NCBI GenBank assembly: GCA_004322265.1
Contig: SCSZ01000003.1
Location: 1 to 55,501, forward strand
Length of the DNA: 55,501 nucleotides
Source: Patescibacteria group bacterium
GTDB lineage: Bacteria > Patescibacteriota > Saccharimonadia > Saccharimonadales > Saccharimonadaceae
Direction of reading: 5' to 3'
Shown: piece by piece, positions 8,526-16,686 of the stretch
Numbering within the stretch: position 1 is the first letter of the stretch
How the letters are laid out: every line of letters starts with the position of its first letter
Notes under the pieces: model-generated
Databases searched by the model: none
The model's input: only the letters and a program-made list of their open reading frames with translations
What the model was told of the DNA's origin: nothing
Program-made: the position numbers and the translations under genes

Positions 8526-8801
8526 ATGTCAAAGGGTAGAATCGCGTTAGGTGCAGTAATTGGTGCTGCGGCAGGACTTGTTGCGGGAATCTTGACAGCT
8601 CCGAAGAGTGGCAAAGAAACTAGAGCTGACATCAAGGCAAAAGCTAGTGATGTTAAGACCAAGGCGACCGCGAAGGCCACTCAAGCAAAGGCCAAGGCTA
8701 CAATAGTCAAAAAAGACGTTGAAGCAAAAGCAAAAGATCTGAAATCTCGAACCGAACGAGCAGTCGATGGTGCGAAAAAAGGCTTTAATAGCACAAAATA
8801 A
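8526..8801 (+). CDS. YtxH-like small membrane protein with Lys/Ala repeat tail
   Basis: 91 residues, starting at the ATG at 8526; a longer in-frame reading from 8418 would run through the upstream gene and is not credible. The N-terminus has a Gly/Ala-rich hydrophobic helix and the TAPKSGKETR motif characteristic of YtxH proteins (LLAPKSGKETR). The remainder is a highly charged Ala/Lys coiled region (KAKATQAKAKA). Ribosome site AAGGAG lies 11-16 nt upstream. The family is general-stress associated in Firmicutes; no activity is known. Confidence 0.85.
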   Translation: MSKGRIALGAVIGAAAGLVAGILTAPKSGKETRADIKAKASDVKTKATAKATQAKAKATIVKKDVEAKAKDLKSRTERAVDGAKKGFNSTK

Positions 8802-8810
8802 GCTATCTCA

Positions 8811-9071
8811 ATGATACATAAAATAAAAAAAGATAACGAAGTAGGCGCACGTCGAGCAGTCCTAGAGGATCTCTTTTATGACTTCCATTCAAGTCGCAGG
8901 CAAGTCTATTGGATGAATTTTACGAGGGGTATATTCTTTGGCGTCGGAAGTGTTATCGGTGGCACCGTTGTTATTGCGATTCTTATATGGATTCTAAGCC
9001 ACTTGGTTGATTTGCCTGGCGGAATCGGTAACTTTATTCAATATATCGTTGATACCGTTCAAAAGCGTTAA
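8811..9071 (+). CDS. Small membrane protein (DUF5665-like)
   Basis: 86 residues. An acidic/basic cytoplasmic N-terminus (RRAVLEDLFYDFHSSRRQVYW) precedes one membrane segment (about 38-64, including FGVGSVIGGTVV) and a short amphipathic end. The pattern, with a tryptophan/asparagine-flanked glycine-rich helix, resembles DUF5665 proteins. Third gene of a cassette of tiny membrane proteins that starts at 8267; spacing of 9 nt to the YtxH-like gene suggests one transcript. Function unknown. Confidence 0.65.
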   Translation: MIHKIKKDNEVGARRAVLEDLFYDFHSSRRQVYWMNFTRGIFFGVGSVIGGTVVIAILIWILSHLVDLPGGIGNFIQYIVDTVQKR

Positions 9072-9126
9072 AGCGCATTTTACTACAGACAGATGTGAGG
9101 CAAGGCTAGTATACTAGTTAATAGTT

Positions 9127-12100
9127 ATGGGGGTTACATTAAAACGGTCAGATTATGTACATTTGCATAATCATACGCACTACAGCTTACTCGATGGATT
9201 AACAAAAATACCTGACCTTATTTCTGCTGTCGCCGATATGGGGATGGATGCGATTGCAATTACCGACCATGGAACGATGTCGGGTGTCGTGGACTTTTAT
9301 AAAACGGCCAAAGCGAGCGACATTAAACCCATTATTGGCCTTGAATCGTACGTTGCAGCCAGGTCTCGATTTGACCGTGATCCTCAAAAAGACAAGGGTC
9401 GATACCATCTAACGATCCTTGCGATGAACACGGAGGGCTACAAGAACCTAATGCTGCTTAGCTCGCTAGCAAACCTTGAGGGAATGTATTATAAGCCTCG
9501 TATTGACCATGAGCTACTCGAAAAACACAATGCTGGCCTGATTATTCTATCTGGTTGCGCGAGTGGCGAGCTTGGCGAAAACTTACAGGCCGATAATTAC
9601 GAAGAAGCCAAGAAAATAGCTTCTTGGTATAAGTCGATTTTTGGTGATCGTTACTATCTTGAAATGCAAGATCATGGGCACCCTGATTACCCGCATCCGT
9701 GGGAAGTACAAACAAAAATTAACGGATATCTACGCAAACTATCTAAGGATCTTGACATTCCGCTGGTTATTACGAGTGATGGCCATTATCTCACGCACGA
9801 TGACCAGGAAGCACATGAGATTCTATTATGTGTCGGAACGGGTGCGTTTTTGTCTGATGAAAAGAGAATGTCATTGAAAGATTTCGATCTTCATGTAACT
9901 GATCCACAAGAAATTATCGATCGTTGGGGGGAAAAAGATGCGGATGCGATTCGTACCACTCGTCAAATAGCCGAGCGCTGTGATGTTGAACTTAGTCTGG
10001 GCGGCATTTTGATTCCGACGTTTCCTACGCCCAAAGGCGAATCAGAGAAAACGTATCTCGATAAACTCGTCTATCGAGGCTTAGCCTGGCGTTATGGCGA
10101 TCTTGATCAACCTGACACCGTTAAGCTGACGGTGGAAGAGTCAAAAACGCACATTCCAGAAGAAGTTCTTGAACGAGCAACATACGAGTTGTCAGTTGTC
10201 GATCGAATGGGTTTTAACGGTTACTTTCTCATCATCCAAGACTTTATTAACTGGGGGAAAAACCGTGGTATTATTTTCGGTCCAGGACGTGGTAGCGCCG
10301 CTGGCTCGATTATTTCCTATGCACTACGTATCACCGAACTCGATCCGCTCGATTATGACTTGCTGTTTGAAAGGTTCCTCAATCCAGATCGTATTAGCAT
10401 GCCGGATGTCGATATCGATATACAAGATACTCGGCGCGACGAGGTGATTGCGTATTGTACCGAGAAATACGGTGTTGATCGCGTAGCAAACATTGTAACG
10501 TTTGGTAAGATGGCGGCACGCGCTGCTGTGCGTGATGTGGCTAGAGTCCTGCAGGTGCCATATGCCGAGGCTGATCGTTTCTCGAAGATGATCCCACCAC
10601 CAGTTCAAGGAAGACACATCCCACTTAAAGTCAGCGTTGTCAAAGATCCAGACCTGAAAATGGAGTACGAAACAAACCCGACGGCAAAGCGAGTCTTTGA
10701 CTACGCAATTCGCTTAGAGGGCACCATTCGTTCACATGGTATTCACGCCGCTGGTGTCGTGATTGCGCCAGATGATATTGTAAAGTTTGCGCCGCTTGAG
10801 ATGGCTCAAAAAGGTGTCATCGCAACGCAGTATCCAATGGGGCCGATTGAAGAGCTGGGCCTACTAAAAATGGACTTTTTGGGTCTATCTAATCTTACGA
10901 CTATCAACAATGCACTTCGAATTATAAAAAAAGTGTACGGTGATGATATTGATATAGATAACTTGCCACTTAACGACCCTGAGACATTTGCCTTATTCCA
11001 ACGCGGTGATACGACTGGTGTATTCCAGCTAGAATCGGCCGGCATGAAACGATATTTACGTGAGCTAAAACCATCTGTTTTTGAGGATATTATCGCCATG
11101 GTAGCGCTTTACCGTCCGGGTCCGATGCAGTTTATCGACAGCTTTATTAAACGAAAACACGGTGAAGAAACCATCACGTATCTACACCCAAAGTTTGAGA
11201 ATGCGCTCAAGGAAACCTATGGAACGCTCGTATACCAAGAGCAATTTATGCAGATATCCAAGGATTTTGCAGGTTTTACCGGTGGCCAAGCAGACACACT
11301 TCGAAAGGCTGTTGGTAAAAAGAATATCGATCTTATGCGTAAAGTGCGGGTTGATTTCGTCCAGGGTGCAGTCGAACACAGCAACGCCGATCCAAAACTT
11401 GCCGAAAAGTTCTGGGATCAATTAGAAGAGTTCGCTAATTACTGTTTTAACAAATCGCATGCGGCCTGTTACGGACTTATTTCATATTGGACGGCTTATC
11501 TAAAGGCTCATTATCCAGATGCGTTTATGGCAGCACTTATGACAAGCGATCAGAATGACATCGACCGGCTTGCGATTGAGATCACTGAATGCAAGCACAT
11601 GGGTATTACCGTGCTTTCACCCGACGTTAATGAAAGTTTTGTCGAATTTGCTGTCGTAAAGGACAAAAAACAGATTCGTTTTGGCATGGCCGCGGTAAAG
11701 GGCGTTGGGGTTGCTGCAGTTGAAGAAGTCCTTCGGGCTCGAGACGCCGATGGGCCATTTAGCTCTATTGAAGACTTTGCCAGGCGCGTTAATGTATCAA
11801 AGTTTAACAAAAAGGCATGGGAATCTCTCATCAAATCCGGTGGCTTCGATACGATGGGCGATCGCTCAGATTTACTATTCAACCTCGAGACGTTACAAGG
11901 TTTTGCAAGTAAGTTACAGAAAGAAACTCTTAGTGGTCAAACGGATTTATTTGGTGGACTATCTACGATTGCCTCTATTCAGCCTACTATTACGATGCAA
12001 CCAGCCCCTGTTAAACATACAGATAAAGAGCGACTCGTTTGGGAGCGAGAGCTGCTAGGACTCTACATTAGTGCGCATCCACTCGATAATTATGATGCCT

Positions 12101-12837
12101 ATTTTGAAGAGCAAGTCGTGCCGCTCGCGCAAGTAAATGCCGACGTTGATGGTAAAAGGGCGACCATTGGTGGTCTTGTCTCAACGGTACGTACGATCAT
12201 TACTAAGAGTGGTAGTAAAATGGCCTTTGTTGGGATCGAAGACAAAACCGGTGAGGCTGAAGTAATTGTCTTTCCTAGTCTGTATGCTCAAGTTAGTGCT
12301 CAGTTGGTCCAGGATAGCGTGCTGCGGGCGACTGGAAAAATTAGTGCTCGTGATAAGGACGGCAATCTTGTGAGCGAAGCAAAAATGATCGCCGATGACA
12401 TACAATTTGTAACAGATCAGGAGCTGAACGGTTATGAGTCAACTGGTACAAAAATGCGAAAACCTCGGCCGAGTAAAAAAGTAGTCGCGACTCGTATTAG
12501 CAGGGGCGAGGATAATCCGCAAGTTCCAGCAAAAACTTCCGAAGATCAAGAGAGCGTGTCTAAACACATTGATGTAGCACTGCTGACAGATCAAGATACG
12601 GCTTTAAAAAATAGTGTTAAAAAGCTCTTCGTTCATATTAAAAATCCAGACGATCATGACGCATTGCTCCTACTGAAGCAAGTGTGTAGCCAGTATATTG
12701 GAATGACAGATATTGTCTTGGTGCTCGGTGCAAATAAAAAGTCGGCGATTAAATTGCCATTTAGGGTTGATGCGGGCGACGCGCTGGTTGGTGCACTTGT
12801 CAAAATCCTGGGTGAAGACGCTGTCGTACTTAAATAG
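9127..12837 (+). CDS. dnaE: DNA polymerase III subunit alpha
   Basis: 1236 residues, the replicative polymerase. The N-terminal PHP domain is readable (VHLHNHTHYSLLDG, ITDHGTMSG), followed by the polymerase core (GPGRGSAAGSIISYA; the PDVDID motif at D427/D429/D431 holds the catalytic acidic residues equivalent to D401/D403 in E. coli), the thumb/finger region (PGPMQFIDSF, NKSHAACYG), helix-hairpin-helix, a beta-binding region and an OB domain (about 1016-1090). The C-terminal 150 residues are less conserved. TATACT at 9110-9115 ends 11 nt before the ATG, so the mRNA is leaderless or nearly so. Its 3' end overlaps the convergent methylase gene by 8 bases. Confidence 0.97.
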   Translation: MGVTLKRSDYVHLHNHTHYSLLDGLTKIPDLISAVADMGMDAIAITDHGTMSGVVDFYKTAKASDIKPIIGLESYVAARSRFDRDPQKDKGRYHLTILAMNTEGYKNLMLLSSLANLEGMYYKPRIDHELLEKHNAGLIILSGCASGELGENLQADNYEEAKKIASWYKSIFGDRYYLEMQDHGHPDYPHPWEVQTKINGYLRKLSKDLDIPLVITSDGHYLTHDDQEAHEILLCVGTGAFLSDEKRMSLKDFDLHVTDPQEIIDRWGEKDADAIRTTRQIAERCDVELSLGGILIPTFPTPKGESEKTYLDKLVYRGLAWRYGDLDQPDTVKLTVEESKTHIPEEVLERATYELSVVDRMGFNGYFLIIQDFINWGKNRGIIFGPGRGSAAGSIISYALRITELDPLDYDLLFERFLNPDRISMPDVDIDIQDTRRDEVIAYCTEKYGVDRVANIVTFGKMAARAAVRDVARVLQVPYAEADRFSKMIPPPVQGRHIPLKVSVVKDPDLKMEYETNPTAKRVFDYAIRLEGTIRSHGIHAAGVVIAPDDIVKFAPLEMAQKGVIATQYPMGPIEELGLLKMDFLGLSNLTTINNALRIIKKVYGDDIDIDNLPLNDPETFALFQRGDTTGVFQLESAGMKRYLRELKPSVFEDIIAMVALYRPGPMQFIDSFIKRKHGEETITYLHPKFENALKETYGTLVYQEQFMQISKDFAGFTGGQADTLRKAVGKKNIDLMRKVRVDFVQGAVEHSNADPKLAEKFWDQLEEFANYCFNKSHAACYGLISYWTAYLKAHYPDAFMAALMTSDQNDIDRLAIEITECKHMGITVLSPDVNESFVEFAVVKDKKQIRFGMAAVKGVGVAAVEEVLRARDADGPFSSIEDFARRVNVSKFNKKAWESLIKSGGFDTMGDRSDLLFNLETLQGFASKLQKETLSGQTDLFGGLSTIASIQPTITMQPAPVKHTDKERLVWERELLGLYISAHPLDNYDAYFEEQVVPLAQVNADVDGKRATIGGLVSTVRTIITKSGSKMAFVGIEDKTGEAEVIVFPSLYAQVSAQLVQDSVLRATGKISARDKDGNLVSEAKMIADDIQFVTDQELNGYESTGTKMRKPRPSKKVVATRISRGEDNPQVPAKTSEDQESVSKHIDVALLTDQDTALKNSVKKLFVHIKNPDDHDALLLLKQVCSQYIGMTDIVLVLGANKKSAIKLPFRVDAGDALVGALVKILGEDAVVLK

Positions 12838-13315
12838 AAAGTGCGTAAAGAGCGATGCCTGTAGCCACACTGACGTTGAATGATTCTTTCTGTCCGACCA
12901 TCGGAATTTCGAGTAGGTCGTCGCACTGGTTTACTAGCTCATCTGATATACCATTAACCTCTTCACCGAGTAGGAGTGCTATTTTATCTGGAGCTTGATA
13001 GTTTTGAAGCATAGTTGATCGCTCGGTTTGCTCAAGTCCTACAATTGTATAACCCTCAGCTCGAAGAGCGCTTAAATCTGGTTCAGTTTGGTACTCGAAC
13101 TCAACCATTGTTTCCGCTCCAAGGGCTGTTTTATGGATCTGTGCAGTTAATTTGGCTGCGATATGAGGTAGGCGAGCATCAGACGGTAATGAAGGATATG
13201 GCGTGTAGCCGCTGAGAATGATTTTACGAACTCCAAACCCCTCGGACGTACGAAAAATTGATCCGACGTTGTGAGTTGATCTAATATTGTGGGCAATGAC
13301 GATAATATCTGGCAT
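12830..13315 (-). CDS. SpoU/TrmH-family RNA 2'-O-methyltransferase (small form)
   Basis: 161 residues, a stand-alone SPOUT domain. The three SpoU motifs are present: NIRSTHNVGSIFRT (motif 1), LLLGEEVNGIS (motif 2) and IPMVGQKESFNVSVATGIALY (motif 3) which forms the AdoMet-binding knot. The target (tRNA or rRNA ribose) cannot be decided; no N-terminal substrate-binding extension is present, as in TrmL-like enzymes. A minus-strand TACAAT at 13329-13324 ends 8 nt before the ATG, so it is leaderless, divergent from the PilB-type gene across 56 nt. Confidence 0.9.
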   Translation of the reverse strand: MPDIIVIAHNIRSTHNVGSIFRTSEGFGVRKIILSGYTPYPSLPSDARLPHIAAKLTAQIHKTALGAETMVEFEYQTEPDLSALRAEGYTIVGLEQTERSTMLQNYQAPDKIALLLGEEVNGISDELVNQCDDLLEIPMVGQKESFNVSVATGIALYALSI

Positions 13316-13371
13316 TACTCATCATTGTATCATCTATAAAATGGTTATGTTTTCTGCTATGATACAGAGTA

Positions 13372-14994
13372 ATGGACGAAGACAGAATACAGCAAAATCG
13401 TCGGAATGATGACGAGAAATCTACTCAAGAGCGAGCAGCTATTCTAGGCCTTCAATATATGGATTTACGAGATGTAGAGCAGACACTTGTGCTCATTCCA
13501 GGTGTTATCGATATTGATACGATGCACAAAAACCGCATTGTCCCGATTGAAGTGCAGCGTGAAGCCCAGGTATGGAACTTTGGTATTACGACCCAAACGC
13601 CACAATCCTTCGTTATTGATTTGCAAAAAACATATGACGAGCAAGGTAAGACCGCTCAATTCTTTCTGATCAGTGGTGGTTGTTTCCAGGTTCTTATGAA
13701 TCGATATGATCCGCCCAAGGAAGTAAAATATGACAATATTCAAATTGCGAAGGTTGGTGATAGCGATACCATTAGCCAAGTTAGCGATACACTCAATGCC
13801 GTCAGCAGTGATCAAGTTTTTGACTTTCTGGTTGAACAAGCAGATCGAATTGGTGCGAGCGATATTCATATTGAGAACCAGCTTGATAGTATTCGTATCA
13901 GAATGCGTATTGATGGGGCGCTTCATGCGGTTGCGGAGCTAAACTCTGATCGATATCGTGTTATCTTGGGAGCACTAGCATCGAGAGCGAATATATCAAC
14001 GGCGGCAACTGAACCACAATCAGGTCATATGCAAAAGGAAATTACGCGCGATGGTGTTACTCACATGTTGAATCTGCGTGTTGAGACGGTTCCGACGATG
14101 TACGGTCAAGACGCTGTCCTTCGTTTATTTAACTTTGACGAGTCAATGTTAAACCTAGACAATTTACGGCTTGGCCCTAGCGAACGAGCAGAGATCGACG
14201 AAGTGATTAGCCATCCGCGTGGGATGGTGCTCACCGTTGGTCCGACCGGTAGTGGTAAATCAACGACGCTTTATAGCATTATTAATGCCTTAAACACGAC
14301 GGATCGTAAAATTATCACACTGGAAGACCCAATTGAGTATGGCATTCCGGGTGTAACGCAAATACCGATTGATACGACTAATGGACAGAGTTTTGCTGAT
14401 GGTCTTCGCTCGGTACTTCGTCAAGACCCTGATATCGTCATGGTTGGTGAGATTCGAGATGCTGATACCGCCAAGACTGCTATACAGGCATCGATTACGG
14501 GGCATTTGGTGCTATCGAGTTTTCATGCGATTGATACTTCCTCCGCCTTTAGTCGCATGATTGACTTAATCGGTGTAAACCCAATCTTCAGTACTGCAAT
14601 TCGTCTCGTAATTGCCCAGCGGTTAGTCCGACGTCTAGACGATAGTACGAAAGAAGAATACGAACCTGACGCCGCAACGAAAAAGTGGGTTCAGACAGTT
14701 CTTGCAAATCTTCCATCACATATCGAAAAACCAGATCTAGAAAACTTTAAGTTGTGGAAACCCGTCGTATCGGCAGCCTCACCATTTGGTTTTACGGGAC
14801 GAGTGGTCATCATGGAACAGATGGTTGTAACGGATGAAATTCAAAAGTTCCTGCGTGGAGATATCAAAGATGTTAACGCTGACGCCATCGCCAAATCTGC
14901 CCGTGCCGAAGGCATGGTAACACTTCTTGAGCGCGGAGTGCTGGCGGCTCTTCGTGGTGAAACGACCCTCGACGAGATTAACCGAGTTATTTAG
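13372..14994 (+). CDS. pilB: GspE/PilB-family type IV pilus / type II secretion ATPase
   Basis: 540 residues. N-terminal MshEN/T2SSE-like domain (about 20-120), then the hexameric ATPase core: Walker A GPTGSGKS (290-297), Asp box (ITLEDPIEYG), Walker B DIVMVGEIRD (354-363) and His box TGHLVLSSFHAIDT (377-390). The tetracysteine zinc site found in many PilB/GspE proteins after the QRLVRRL motif is absent; the corresponding stretch (RRLDDSTKEEYEP) has no cysteine. It would power pilin polymerisation, but no other pilus gene lies nearby. TATGAT at 13358-13363 ends 8 nt before the ATG, a leaderless arrangement. Confidence 0.88.
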   Translation: MDEDRIQQNRRNDDEKSTQERAAILGLQYMDLRDVEQTLVLIPGVIDIDTMHKNRIVPIEVQREAQVWNFGITTQTPQSFVIDLQKTYDEQGKTAQFFLISGGCFQVLMNRYDPPKEVKYDNIQIAKVGDSDTISQVSDTLNAVSSDQVFDFLVEQADRIGASDIHIENQLDSIRIRMRIDGALHAVAELNSDRYRVILGALASRANISTAATEPQSGHMQKEITRDGVTHMLNLRVETVPTMYGQDAVLRLFNFDESMLNLDNLRLGPSERAEIDEVISHPRGMVLTVGPTGSGKSTTLYSIINALNTTDRKIITLEDPIEYGIPGVTQIPIDTTNGQSFADGLRSVLRQDPDIVMVGEIRDADTAKTAIQASITGHLVLSSFHAIDTSSAFSRMIDLIGVNPIFSTAIRLVIAQRLVRRLDDSTKEEYEPDAATKKWVQTVLANLPSHIEKPDLENFKLWKPVVSAASPFGFTGRVVIMEQMVVTDEIQKFLRGDIKDVNADAIAKSARAEGMVTLLERGVLAALRGETTLDEINRVI

Positions 14995-15073
14995 CAAATA
15001 ACCCTTTCAAAATTACCGTTACTATGGTAAAGTTAATAGCTGATTGTATTGTAAATGTAAAAGTGAGACGAAA

Positions 15074-15598
15074 ATGAGTTTTGAACTAATCAAGAAAGTA
15101 AATGACGCCCAGAAGAAAGCTAGTGTAGTTGATGCACGCAGCGGCGATACTGTGCGTGTACACCAAAAAATTAAAGAAGGCGCTAAAGAGCGTATCCAGA
15201 TTTTCGAGGGTGTCGTGATTCGTACTGATCGCAAAGACTCTCACACGTCTCGTATCACTGTTCGTAAAATTGCGAGTGGTGTCGGTGTTGAAAAAGGATT
15301 TATGATTCACAGCCCACTGGTTGAGAAGATCGAAATTGTGCGTCGCTCTAAAGTTCGTCGTAACTATCTTTCATTTCTTCGTAACCGTAGCGGTAAAAGT
15401 GCTCGTTTAACTGGTGTTAACTTCGACCGTGAAGGTGTTAATGATGTTCGCGACGAAGCATTTGAAGCCGAGGAAGCTCGCATGAAAGAGGAAGCTAAGC
15501 TAGCTGCTGAAGCAAAAGCCGCTGAAAAAGCAGCCGAAGAAGCAGATCTTGTTGCTAAGCAAGCCGAAGTCGAAGCTCGACACGCTGAAGAAGCCTAA
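15074..15598 (+). CDS. rplS: 50S ribosomal protein L19 with long Ala/Glu/Lys C-terminal tail
   Basis: 174 residues from the ATG at 15074 (an upstream TTG-like reading at 15044 adds non-conserved residues). The L19 core occupies residues 1 to about 112 (GDTVRVHQKIKEG, RIQIFEGVVI, GVGVEKGFMIHSPLVEKIEI, VRRSKVRRNYLSFLRNRSGKSAR). Bacterial L19 normally ends there; here about 60 more residues form a charged helical tail of Glu, Ala and Lys (EAEEARMKEEAKLAAEAKA and onward). L19 lies at the 30S-50S interface, so the tail may reach outwards. It is followed by a strong terminator and forms a single-gene unit. Confidence 0.96.
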   Translation: MSFELIKKVNDAQKKASVVDARSGDTVRVHQKIKEGAKERIQIFEGVVIRTDRKDSHTSRITVRKIASGVGVEKGFMIHSPLVEKIEIVRRSKVRRNYLSFLRNRSGKSARLTGVNFDREGVNDVRDEAFEAEEARMKEEAKLAAEAKAAEKAAEEADLVAKQAEVEARHAEEA

Positions 15599-15615
15599 AA
15601 ACCATCGATCATAAC

Positions 15616-15640
15616 AAACGCCCCGCATAGGGGCGTTTTT
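15616..15640 (+). terminator. Rho-independent terminator after rplS
   Basis: AAACGCCCC / GGGGCGTTT, 9-bp perfect stem, 5-nt loop GCATA, followed by further T residues (to 15640). It ends just 5 nt before the -10 box of the next gene. Confidence 0.93.
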
Positions 15641-15657
15641 GTTGCTACAATTAAATT

Positions 15658-16686
15658 ATGATTCTAGGCATTGATGAAGTGGGACGAGGACCGTGGGCAG
15701 GACCGCTTGTCGTAGGTGCTGTCGTTCTCGGAGGTGCACAAATTGAAGGATTAACTGATAGTAAAAAGCTTAGTAAGAAGCGTAGGGAACAACTCGACAT
15801 ACTCATTCGTGAGCATGCAAGCGGAGTTGGGCTTGGGTGGGTAGACGCGGCTGAGATCGACGAAATAGGACTTTCCAGTGCTCTCGTACTTGCCACCAGG
15901 CGTGCGGTTGAACAAGTAACAGCGTCGTATCATGAAATTATTATTGATGGGACGATTAATTTTTTGAAAGATACAACAAAAGGTCGATATGTAACGACTG
16001 TGAAAAAGGCAGACCTTCTTGTTCCTGCTGTATCGGCCGCATCTATTGTCGCTAAAGTGGCACGCGATGCCTACATGATAAAACAAGCTACTATCTACCC
16101 AGAGTATGGCTTTGAAGACCATGTAGGCTACGGAACTGCGGCGCACATTGCCGCAATTGACAAGCTTGGTGTTACCCCACTTCATCGCTTATCATTCGCA
16201 CCACTTGCCAAGTATCGTACTAACGATATGGATTTGTCTCGAACCGATCCCAAGGCGACTGCAGCCCTGAAAATTACGTCGCTAATTCGTGAATTTTCAG
16301 GCGCGAAAGGGGGATCTGTGAGACGACAAGTCCAGGTCGTTCGGACAACGAAAGAAATAGGCGATAATGGCGAGGATGTTGCAGCCCAGTATCTAAAAAA
16401 GACGGGTCATACAATTCTAGATCGAAATTGGAAGACAAAATTTTGCGAGATTGATATTATTTCACAGTTAGACGATACGATTTATTTTACTGAAGTTAAG
16501 TATCGTCGAACGAGTCAGCAAGGCGGTGGAATTGCCGCAATTACACCCAAAAAATTACGTCAGATGAAGTTTGCTGTTGAGTTTTATGCACTGAAGAACA
16601 AAATTAGTAACACGAATTTACGTCTACAGGCTATTTCGGCAACTGGTCAGCCGCCAATCATCGACAGCGTCCTAGAGGTTGTTTAG
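15658..16686 (+). CDS. rnhB: Fusion of ribonuclease HII and YraN/UPF0102 nuclease-fold domain
   Basis: 342 residues. Residues 1 to about 190 are RNase HII, which removes ribonucleotides and RNA from RNA-DNA hybrids: D6 and E7 in GIDEVGRGPWAGP, D97 in IIIDGT and D119 in KKADLLVPAVSAASIVAK complete the DEDD site. After a linker (190-230), residues about 232-342 form a complete YraN/UPF0102 domain with the predicted PD-(D/E)xK residues E239 (GEDVAAQYL), E264/D266 (CEIDII) and E279-K281 (TEVKYRR). In many bacteria these are two adjacent genes; here they are in one frame with no internal stop. TACAAT at 15646-15651 ends 6 nt before the ATG. The 3' end overlaps the convergent aminopeptidase gene by 15 nt. 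Confidence 0.93.
   Translation: MILGIDEVGRGPWAGPLVVGAVVLGGAQIEGLTDSKKLSKKRREQLDILIREHASGVGLGWVDAAEIDEIGLSSALVLATRRAVEQVTASYHEIIIDGTINFLKDTTKGRYVTTVKKADLLVPAVSAASIVAKVARDAYMIKQATIYPEYGFEDHVGYGTAAHIAAIDKLGVTPLHRLSFAPLAKYRTNDMDLSRTDPKATAALKITSLIREFSGAKGGSVRRQVQVVRTTKEIGDNGEDVAAQYLKKTGHTILDRNWKTKFCEIDIISQLDDTIYFTEVKYRRTSQQGGGIAAITPKKLRQMKFAVEFYALKNKISNTNLRLQAISATGQPPIIDSVLEVV

Noticed and set aside
8612-8790. Lys/Ala-coding repeats of the YtxH-like gene as a DNA repeat array or CRISPR
   Set aside because: The periodicity arises from codons for a charged helix; there are no spacers and no cas genes in the window.
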